Source: an uncultured Verrucomicrobiota bacterium (lineage in GTDB: Bacteria; Verrucomicrobiota; Kiritimatiellia; Kiritimatiellales; Tichowtungiaceae). From it: a DNA stretch of 56,281 bases. The DNA lies in NCBI GenBank assembly GCA_903826865.1, contig CAIKGD010000041.1, forward strand, positions 1 through 56,281, written 5' to 3'. The notes below the pieces were generated by a model, which worked only from the letters and a program-made list of their open reading frames with translations, was not told the DNA's origin and did no database searches. The translations under genes and the position numbers were made by a program. Below are positions 50,792 to 56,281 of this stretch, one piece after another (position 1 is the first letter of the stretch; each line of letters opens with the position of its first letter).

Positions 50792-52213
50792 ATGAAATAT
50801 ATCAGTACCAGAGGACAGATGGAGCCGGTCGGATTCCTCGACGCCGTGATGACGGGGCTGGCGTCCGACGGCGGACTGCTTCTGCCCGCAAGTCTGCCGG
50901 ATGTTTCCGGCAAACTGGCGGCGTGGAAGGATCTTTCCTATCAGGAGCTGGCGTTTGAGGTGATGCGTCTGTTCGCGACCGACCTGCCGCCCGCCGATCT
51001 CAAGGCGCTGATTGAAAAAAGTTATTCCACCTTCCGCGTGCCGGAAGTGGCGCCGGTCATTCCGGTTGACGGATTCCATGTATTGGAACTCTGGCACGGC
51101 CCGACGCTGGCCTTCAAAGATATCGCGCTGCAATTTCTCGGCAATCTGTTCGAATACATTCTGCAAAAGCGCGGCGGCCGGCTGAACATTCTCGGCGCGA
51201 CCAGCGGCGACACCGGATCGGCCGCCATCTGCGGCGTGCGCGGCAAAAAAAACATCCGCATTTTTATCATGCACCCGAAAGGGCGCACCAGTCCGGTTCA
51301 GGAAAAGCAGATGACCAGTGTACTCGACGATAATGTCTTCAACCTCGCGGTCGAAGGCACGTTCGACGACTGCCAGCATTTGATGAAATCCATTTTTTCC
51401 GACGTGGAATTCAAAGAGAAGCATTCGCTCGGCTCGGTCAACTCGGTCAACTGGGCGCGGGTGCTGGCGCAGATCGTCTACTATTTCTATGCCGCCTTCC
51501 GGGTACAGGAAACCACCGGCGCGAAGCAGGTTCAGTTCGCCGTGCCGACCGGCAACTTCGGCGACATCATGGCCGGATACATCGCCGCAAAAATGGGCCT
51601 GCCGGTTAAAAAGCTGATTCTGGCCACCAACGAAAACAACATTCTCTCGCGCTTTTTCAATACCGGCGTCTACAGCATCGGCAAAGTCGTGCCGACGCTC
51701 AGCCCCTCAATGGATATTCAGGTGGCCAGCAATTTTGAGCGCTATCTCTATTACCGCACCGGCCAGAACGCCGCCAAGTTGTGCGAACTGATGAACGGCT
51801 TTGCCAAAAACAAATCGCTGACGGTTCCCGGCGCTGACGATCTTTTCGCCGCCGGCGAAGCCGGCACGGCGCAGACGCTGGCCGTGATTAAAAAAGTGTA
51901 TGAACAAGAGGGCTATACGCTTGATCCGCACACCGCCGTCGGCGTGGTCGTTGCTGAGAGATTGGGTAGGGCGATTTTGCCGAAAGCGCCGCCAGTCATA
52001 GGCTCAGACGAAGAGCGGACGGCTCGGCGATCCGTCCCTACCATTTGTCTTGCCACCGCGCACCCGGCCAAATTTACCGACGCGATTCAGCAGGCGATCG
52101 GCATCGCCGCGCACCATCCGGTGCTCGATAAACTCGCCAGTGCCGAAACCCGCTGCGACACCATCGCCAACGACGAATCCGCCGTACGCGATTATCTGGT
52201 GCGGAAAACGTAA
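50792..52213 (+). CDS. thrC: Threonine synthase
   Basis: PLP enzyme converting O-phosphohomoserine to threonine. 473 residues; the start MKYISTRG is typical of the long bacterial/fungal type. PLP lysine K109 lies in LAFKDIALQFLGN, and the cofactor phosphate loop is GATSGDTGSAA. VPTGNFGDIMAGYIA and LATAHPAKFTDAI complete the core. Residues 392-417 (GRAILPKAPPVIG... to RSVPT) do not belong to the family and are encoded by a 78-bp family B repeat, exactly 26 codons. They separate VVAERL from PTICLATAHPAK, which are adjacent in homologues. Activity may be retained if the insert forms a surface loop. Confidence 0.95.
   Translation: MKYISTRGQMEPVGFLDAVMTGLASDGGLLLPASLPDVSGKLAAWKDLSYQELAFEVMRLFATDLPPADLKALIEKSYSTFRVPEVAPVIPVDGFHVLELWHGPTLAFKDIALQFLGNLFEYILQKRGGRLNILGATSGDTGSAAICGVRGKKNIRIFIMHPKGRTSPVQEKQMTSVLDDNVFNLAVEGTFDDCQHLMKSIFSDVEFKEKHSLGSVNSVNWARVLAQIVYYFYAAFRVQETTGAKQVQFAVPTGNFGDIMAGYIAAKMGLPVKKLILATNENNILSRFFNTGVYSIGKVVPTLSPSMDIQVASNFERYLYYRTGQNAAKLCELMNGFAKNKSLTVPGADDLFAAGEAGTAQTLAVIKKVYEQEGYTLDPHTAVGVVVAERLGRAILPKAPPVIGSDEERTARRSVPTICLATAHPAKFTDAIQQAIGIAAHHPVLDKLASAETRCDTIANDESAVRDYLVRKT
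51965..52042. repeat. Family B repeat core inside thrC
   Basis: 78 bp with terminal GGTAGGG/CCCTACC and the GGACGGCTCGGCGATCCGTCC and GCCGAAAGCGCCGCCAGTC blocks of the MITE-like elements at 23.5 and 47.6 kb, but without their outer arms. Read in frame as 26 codons. Confidence 0.8.
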
Positions 52214-52239
52214 GACAAGGTGGCCTACTCTTTGGCGGA

Positions 52240-52953
52240 TTACTTATTGCGCCGGATTTCCACGTCATCGACCGCCGCATTGCGGGGTACGGCGAGCCGG
52301 AGTGTTCGCTTGGTCGGGTGAGCGAATCCTTCGGACTTAAAGCTGCCGGCCGGCTTGCCGTCTATACTGGCGGAAAATTCATCGCCTTCGACTTTCACAA
52401 TCAGGTTGTGCCATTTACCAGTCTCCGTCGGGAAGGGAATGATTTTTTCTTTTCCCTTTAGCATTTGCGTCTGCTCTTTGGTCAGGGTCTTTGCCAGACG
52501 GGCTTCGTAAGCTGCAAGATCCATATTGCCGGTCTTGAGATCCTGAAGTGTCACCTGCTTCGGGTTGATCCGGGCGGCGAAGAGGTGTCCGGCATGAACG
52601 GTCTTGCACTCCAGATCGGCGAAATCGAGACCGAGGCTGTCTTTTTCGTCGTCCAGTTTGAAGCGCAAAGCCACCGAGCCGTCGGTAAATTCCGCTGGAT
52701 GCGTCACGGATACCGCATGGTTGGCCTCCGGGCTGATGTAGATATATAGTGCGCCGTCGCGCAGATCGACCTGCTTATTGTTCTTCGCGCGGCTTTTGCT
52801 GTTGGTGCCCCAGCCGTTGCCGGGCGCATCCGTAACCTCCTGCGATTCATTCCGCTGGAAGTCGTCCTGGAAGATCAGCTGGCCTGACTCTTCGGCCGTC
52901 AGGTTGAGACAGACCGCAAGAAAAACACCGCAAAGACTGAGGATTGTTTTCAT
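52240..52953 (-). CDS. Secreted jelly-roll (DUF1080/LamG-like) protein
   Basis: 237 residues with a Sec signal peptide (MKTILSLCGVFLAVCLNLTA). The mature part opens with LIFQDDFQRNES and contains TETGKWHNLIVKVEGDEFSASIDGKPAGSF, the pattern of concanavalin-like beta-sandwiches such as DUF1080, which is abundant in PVC bacteria and often linked to glycan use. The last strand AVDDVEIRR is typical. No catalytic residues can be named. Convergent with thrC. Confidence 0.75.
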   Translation of the reverse strand: MKTILSLCGVFLAVCLNLTAEESGQLIFQDDFQRNESQEVTDAPGNGWGTNSKSRAKNNKQVDLRDGALYIYISPEANHAVSVTHPAEFTDGSVALRFKLDDEKDSLGLDFADLECKTVHAGHLFAARINPKQVTLQDLKTGNMDLAAYEARLAKTLTKEQTQMLKGKEKIIPFPTETGKWHNLIVKVEGDEFSASIDGKPAGSFKSEGFAHPTKRTLRLAVPRNAAVDDVEIRRNK

Positions 52954-53034
52954 GCGCGGATTCTTGCGCGGTACGCCGCAAAGTCAAGGGCGATTTCCGG
53001 TCGGTCGGGAGCGGGAGGCTACGCAGAGCTCTCT

Positions 53035-53087
53035 GGAGTGCGCTGGCTCGACAGCGCTTTGAAAGCGGCGTCCAGCCGCCGCACTCC
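53035..53087. repeat. Palindromic repeat with GGAGTGCG ends
   Basis: 53 bp with perfect 8-bp ends GGAGTGCG/CGCACTCC and inner GCGCTTTGAAAGCGGC and GGC/GCC pairings. Intergenic, upstream of the zincin gene. Confidence 0.75.
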
Positions 53088-53138
53088 AAAAATATCTGAT
53101 TGCTCGGTTTCTGTTCAGATGTCTGCTATGTTTTAGAA

Positions 53139-53501
53139 ATGACCGGAAAAATAAAGCGGCTGGAAAAGCTGGCGATGGACGAAGTGGAGGCGGTGCTTGC
53201 ATCGCTGCCGGCACCGCTGGCCGGACCGGCGCGGCAGGTGCCGGTACTGTTTGAGCGGATGCCCGCCAGAAACAGCGGAGTTGAAGATGACACGCTCGGC
53301 CTTTTCACCGGCCCGGAACTGGCGCATGAAGGCGACGAGCCGGTGCCGCCGCAAATTATCCTGTTCCTCGAAAACCTTTGGGACGAAGCGGAAGAAAACG
53401 AAGCCGCTTTTCGTGAGGAAGTCCGCATCACCTATCTGCATGAACTCGGCCATTACCTCGGCCTCGACGAAGACGATCTGTTTGAGCGCGGGCTGGAGTA
53501 A
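53139..53501 (+). CDS. Minimal zincin metallopeptidase-like protein
   Basis: 120 residues of the Zincin_1 (DUF1025, possibly metzincin-like) family. The zinc motif HELGHYLGLDEDDL near residue 105 gives HExxHxxGxxE/D. LFERMP, DDTLGLFTG and PPQIILFLENLWDEAEEN are further family landmarks. It starts at the ATG at 53139. The substrate is unknown; family members are small cytoplasmic proteins. A short copy of its last codons lies downstream of the next gene. Confidence 0.88.
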   Translation: MTGKIKRLEKLAMDEVEAVLASLPAPLAGPARQVPVLFERMPARNSGVEDDTLGLFTGPELAHEGDEPVPPQIILFLENLWDEAEENEAAFREEVRITYLHELGHYLGLDEDDLFERGLE

Positions 53502-53561
53502 TCCGCTTTTCATCCGCTGGAATGAGTTGTATGCGGATGTCCGGTCTGATAGAAGGGCGCC

Positions 53562-54065
53562 GTGAATGACACAACGATCAACCCGTGTGCCGGATGTCAG
53601 TCCAACTGCTGCTGTGACCTGCGAAAGCTCAAGCTGTCGCCGCCGGAGTATCAGCAAATCTACGAACGCTTCAGCGACCGGTTTACGGTAGAGCGGAAAG
53701 GGTTGCTCTATGAACTGTCGGTGCATAAAGAATACAACTGTCCGCACCTGAACGATCAAAGGCTGTGCACCATCTACGACCGCCGTCCGGTGGAGTGCCG
53801 CATTTTTCCCTATACCGTCAACCAGACCTATCACCTCGGACCGCTGGTTCTCTTCACCTATCACGGCAAAACGCCCTGTCTGCGCAAGAAAGAGCTGTTC
53901 CCCTCGCACAGGGAAACGCGGCGGCAGGTCCACCGTCTGGCGCGCGATACATACGGTTCCGTAAAAATCTGTCTGGTCTGCTGCGAAGGCCCGGCCTATC
54001 GCGCTGTCAGCAAACTCGCCCGTTTACTCTGCCTGAAAAAGCTCGCCGGTCTCTTCCGCCGCTGA
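53562..54065 (+). CDS. YkgJ-type cysteine cluster protein
   Basis: 167 residues, GTG start. The N-terminal cluster CAGCQSNCCCDL, then CPHL, LCTIYDRRPVECRIFPY and the later CLRKK and CLVCCEG cysteines match the zinc/iron-chelating YkgJ family (CxxCxxxCC). Members may bind a metal centre; no reaction is established. It lies 60 bp after the zincin gene, with a shared transcript likely. Confidence 0.85.
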   Translation: MNDTTINPCAGCQSNCCCDLRKLKLSPPEYQQIYERFSDRFTVERKGLLYELSVHKEYNCPHLNDQRLCTIYDRRPVECRIFPYTVNQTYHLGPLVLFTYHGKTPCLRKKELFPSHRETRRQVHRLARDTYGSVKICLVCCEGPAYRAVSKLARLLCLKKLAGLFRR

Positions 54066-54097
54066 CAGCGCCCTTGTTCCGGAAACAAGTCGGCATC

Positions 54098-54157
54098 ATC
54101 TGTCAGCATTCTCTCGGCCTCGACGAAGACGGTCTGCCGGAGCGCGGGCTGGAGTAG
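54098..54157 (+). pseudogene. Partial duplicate of the zincin gene 3' end
   Basis: The sequence ends CTCGGCCTCGACGAAGACG...GAGCGCGGGCTGGAGTAG, nearly the same as the last 40-odd bases of the zincin gene (LGLDEDDLFERGLE versus LGLDEDGLPERGLE, both followed by stop). The upstream HExxH part is degraded (CQHS). It is not a functional gene. Confidence 0.7.
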
Positions 54158-54162
54158 GGAGA

Positions 54163-54225
54163 GTTTTCTCGCAAAGGCGCAAAGACACCAAGAGCTCCGT
54201 GGACTCTGAATCTCTGCGTGTGTCT
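54163..54225. repeat. Dispersed repeat (TCTCGCAAAGGCGCAAAGAC type)
   Basis: TTTTCTCGCAAAGGCGCAAAGACACCAAG followed by an imperfect inverted half (CTCTGCGTGTGTCTTC). A repeat of this kind is widespread in many bacterial genomes. It abuts the alaS stop. Confidence 0.55.
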
Positions 54226-54229
54226 TCAG

Positions 54230-56281
54230 TTAAATCAGTGCGACTGCACTCGACAGAGCCTCGGCCAGTTTTTCGGGGAGTTTACCGCCGGCCTGAGCGC
54301 GGTCGGGTTTGCCGCCGCCGCCGCCGCCGCACTGTTTGGCGATGGCGCCGATAATTTTTCCGGCATTCTTTCCGGCTTTGACTAAATCCGGCGTAACCGC
54401 GCAGACGAGGGCGACTTTACCGTCGGAAACTCCGCCGAGGATGACGACGGCGCTGGTGAGTTTCTGTTGTAAGGCGTCCATGACGGCGCTGAGCAGTTCG
54501 GCGTCGGCTTCGCCCATGTTTTCGATGAGCAGTCCGTCTTTGATTTTGCCGAGCAGTGAATCGGCGATGGCCGGAGCCTTCGCTTGCATTTCGGCCTGTC
54601 TTTGCTTGGCGAGCTGTTTCTGCCGTTCGACTTCTTTGGCGCGTTCGGCTTCGGCGGCTCCGGCGGCTTTCTGTTCTTCGATAAACTGTTCGGCATGTTT
54701 TCCGCAGACGGCTTCGATACGGCGGATACCGGCGGCGATGGCCGATTCGCGCATGACTTTAAAGAGACCGATGTCACCGGTGTTGCGGACGTGACAGCCG
54801 CCGCACAGTTCCATGGAAAAACCGTCAAACTTGCCTTTGTGTCCGCCGAGCTGGAGGACGCGGACAGTGTCGCCGTACTTCTCGCCGAAGAACTGCTGGA
54901 TGGCCGGCTGTTTCTGAACTTCGGTGAACGGAACTTCTGTCCAAAACACCGGTTCACTGGCTTTAATCCGGTCGTTGACGAGCTTTTCAATTTTGGCGAT
55001 CTGTTCGTCGGACAGTTTTTCCGGCGAGTTGAAATCGAAGCGCATCCGTTCCGGCGCGACGAGCGAGCCGCGCTGGCGGGATTCTTTACTGACCGCTTCG
55101 TGAAGCGCCCAATGGAAAAGGTGCGTGGCGGTATGATGGCGCTGAATATCGGCGCGGCGCTCGGTATCGACATCAACGAGAACACCTTCGCCCGGTTCCG
55201 GTGCGCGTCCGCTGATGAGTTGAGCGCGGTGAACGATCAGTTCGCCCTGCCGCTGCGTATCGAGAATCTTCAGTTCGCCGATCAGTTTTTCGTCGGCGAT
55301 GAGACGGATTCTTCCGGTATCGCCGGACTGGCCGCCCATTTCGGCGTAGCAGGGGGTTTTGTCGAGGATGATGTTAAATGTGAGGCAGACGCCCTCGTCT
55401 GCCATTTTTCCGCAGGCGGGGGCGCCTGCGCCACTTTCAGGAGAAACCGCTTCAACGAGAGCTTCCGCTACGAGACTGTCGAAGCCGACGAAGACGGTCG
55501 GGTTCACTTCGAGACCTTCGCTTTCAACGGTCACGACGGTTTTCTTTTTGGCGTGGTCGGCGCGGGCACGGTTGCGCTGCTTTTCCATCAGTTTTTCAAA
55601 GCCGGCAACGTCGACAGCGAGTCCGCGTTCGCGGGCCATCAGTTCGGTAAGGTCGAGCGGGAAGCCGAAAGTGTCGTAGAGTTTGAAGGCTTCGTCGGCC
55701 GGGAAAATTGAGGTGGGGCAGACGCCCTCGTCTGCCGTTTTTCCGCAGGCGGGGGCGCCTGCGCCACAAAGAGAAGATACAACCTGCTCGAAGAGGTCAA
55801 TGCCGCGGTCGAGCGTGCGGTTGAAGCTGTCTTCTTCGGCTTTGAGGGTTTTAGTGACGCGGGCCGCATTTTTCCGCAGTTCGGGAAAAGCGTTGCCGAA
55901 GCTGTCGGCGACGGTGTCGGCCAGTTTGTAGAAGAAGGGTTTGCGAAAACCGAGCGAGCGGCCGTAGCGGACGGCGCGGCGCAGGATGCGGCGCAGGACG
56001 TAGCCGCGGCCTTCGTTCGACGGCGCGATACCGTCGGCGATGGAGAAGGTGAGGCAGCGGATGTGGTCGGCGATGACGCGGAAAGCGATATCAATGGAGA
56101 CTTGAGGCTTCAGGCTTGAGGCTTGAGGTTCCAGCGTTGAACAGTACTTCATACCGCTCATCTGTTCGAGCTGGCGGAAGATCGGCGTGAAGACGTCGGT
56201 TTCATAGTTGGAGATGACGCCGGAGAAATCCTTGAAGCCTTTGGTGCACTGGATGACGGAGCAGGCGCGCTCGAAGCCCAT
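54230..56281 (-). CDS. alaS: Alanyl-tRNA synthetase (N-terminus beyond the window)
   Basis: 683 residues are visible. The first codon shown is the internal Met of the conserved GMGFERACSVIQ motif, so the catalytic N-terminus (about 230 residues) lies outside. Seen here are the tRNA-recognition helices (RVIADHIRCLTFSIADG, GRGYVLRRILRRAVRYG), the editing domain with HHTATHLFHWAL and CGGCHVRNTGDIG zinc/editing ligands, a coiled coil, and the C-Ala oligomerisation domain ending GGGGGGKPDRAQAGG. Three in-frame insertions coded by repeats sit in loops (visible residues 49-60, 172-190, 283-301). Housekeeping and almost certainly essential. Confidence 0.95.
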   Translation of the reverse strand: MGFERACSVIQCTKGFKDFSGVISNYETDVFTPIFRQLEQMSGMKYCSTLEPQASSLKPQVSIDIAFRVIADHIRCLTFSIADGIAPSNEGRGYVLRRILRRAVRYGRSLGFRKPFFYKLADTVADSFGNAFPELRKNAARVTKTLKAEEDSFNRTLDRGIDLFEQVVSSLCGAGAPACGKTADEGVCPTSIFPADEAFKLYDTFGFPLDLTELMARERGLAVDVAGFEKLMEKQRNRARADHAKKKTVVTVESEGLEVNPTVFVGFDSLVAEALVEAVSPESGAGAPACGKMADEGVCLTFNIILDKTPCYAEMGGQSGDTGRIRLIADEKLIGELKILDTQRQGELIVHRAQLISGRAPEPGEGVLVDVDTERRADIQRHHTATHLFHWALHEAVSKESRQRGSLVAPERMRFDFNSPEKLSDEQIAKIEKLVNDRIKASEPVFWTEVPFTEVQKQPAIQQFFGEKYGDTVRVLQLGGHKGKFDGFSMELCGGCHVRNTGDIGLFKVMRESAIAAGIRRIEAVCGKHAEQFIEEQKAAGAAEAERAKEVERQKQLAKQRQAEMQAKAPAIADSLLGKIKDGLLIENMGEADAELLSAVMDALQQKLTSAVVILGGVSDGKVALVCAVTPDLVKAGKNAGKIIGAIAKQCGGGGGGKPDRAQAGGKLPEKLAEALSSAVALI
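55380..55434. repeat. Double-hairpin repeat, family A copy 1, inside alaS
   Basis: 55 bp: GGCAGAC-GCCCTC-GTCTGCC hairpin, a TTTTTCC spacer, then GCAGGCG-GGGG-CGCCTGC hairpin. Differs from the second copy at two positions. Encodes GAGAPACGKMADEGVC. Confidence 0.88.
55713..55767. repeat. Double-hairpin repeat, family A copy 2, inside alaS
   Basis: 55 bp, 53 identical to the copy at 55380. Read by alaS in the same frame and orientation as CGAGAPACGKTADEGVCPT. Checked by hand, this copy has no stop codon in any of six frames. Confidence 0.88.
56101..56137. repeat. Short GGCTTGAG tandem repeat inside alaS
   Basis: CTTGAGGCTTCAGGCTTGAGGCTTGAGGTTCC-type tandem of 8-9 bp units (read on the minus strand as CCTCAAGCCTCAAG). 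It encodes a 12-residue loop (LEPQASSLKPQV) absent from other AlaS proteins. Confidence 0.6.

Noticed and set aside
51965-52042. Sequencing or assembly error as the cause of the thrC insert
   Set aside because: The segment has the ends and core of a repeat family found at several other loci and keeps the frame exactly.
53765-54157. A 130-residue frame overlapping the YkgJ-type gene
   Set aside because: It is the +1 shadow of the real gene fused to the duplicated zincin tail; no start signal or conserved content of its own.
56146-56281. Treating the ATG at the right edge as the alaS start
   Set aside because: GFERACSVIQ is an internal AlaS motif; the catalytic N-terminal 230 residues must lie outside the window.

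Overview
The window looks like chromosomal DNA from a PVC-superphylum bacterium, most likely Kiritimatiellota (formerly Verrucomicrobia subdivision 5) or a close relative. The clues are large secreted proteins with InlB-type repeats and Asp-rich thrombospondin type-3 calcium repeats that share a C-terminal module, a PilMNOPQ/pseudopilin cluster of the kind seen in this phylum, class III (anaerobic) ribonucleotide reductase and high GC content. No rRNA is present, so the placement is an inference from protein style.

Layout: (1) 1-2.9 kb, the tail of a secreted repeat protein, panC, tRNA-Cys, gcvH and lipB. (2) 2.9-6.7 kb, a GtrA-like protein and a REP-associated tyrosine transposase (RAYT), facing a minus-strand pyrH-frr-coaC-coaB operon. 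(3) 6.7-16 kb, a TPR lipoprotein, a YjbQ-family protein, manA, a PEGA lipoprotein, an EamA transporter, an isochorismatase-like hydrolase and an nrdD-redoxin-nrdG operon behind an NrdR-like box. (4) 16.3-21.1 kb, cvpA, dnaG and a response regulator/hybrid kinase pair. (5) 21.2-47.4 kb, a type IV pilus/type II secretion-like machine: three pilins or pseudopilins, pilR, a truncated pilS, pilC, pilB, a free-standing MshEN protein, a GspB/PilP-like protein, four pseudopilins, a PilX-like protein, pilM-N-O-P-Q and, right after the secretin, a 1965-residue subtilase that is a good candidate substrate. (6) 47.7-56.3 kb, purN, dut, an AlkD-like protein, a Tat-exported DUF362 protein, thrC, a secreted jelly-roll protein, a minimal zincin, a YkgJ-type cysteine-cluster protein and most of alaS.

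Two signals stand out. First, the window holds at least seven families of short palindromic repeats, and many copies lie in frame inside protein genes: coaB, the RAYT itself, a TMTC-like membrane protein, thrC, alaS (three segments) and a pseudopilin leader. Repeat ends also supply the stop codons of purN and coaB. Some elements have no stop codon in any of the six frames. This resembles the coding-embedded palindromic elements of Rickettsia, here in an unrelated lineage and with a candidate mobilising RAYT nearby. Second, five good sigma-54 (-24/-12) promoter matches stand in front of the separate transcription units of the secretion/pilus region. That region also encodes a GAFTGA-containing PilR-type activator, and a PilS partner that has its phospho-acceptor histidine but no ATP-binding domain.

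The secretion genes probably act together. PilB powers assembly on the PilC platform, PilMNOP links it to the PilQ secretin, and the pseudopilins form the pseudopilus. PilR with sigma-54 may switch on all the units. The prepilin peptidase, any PilT retraction ATPase and rpoN are not in the window.
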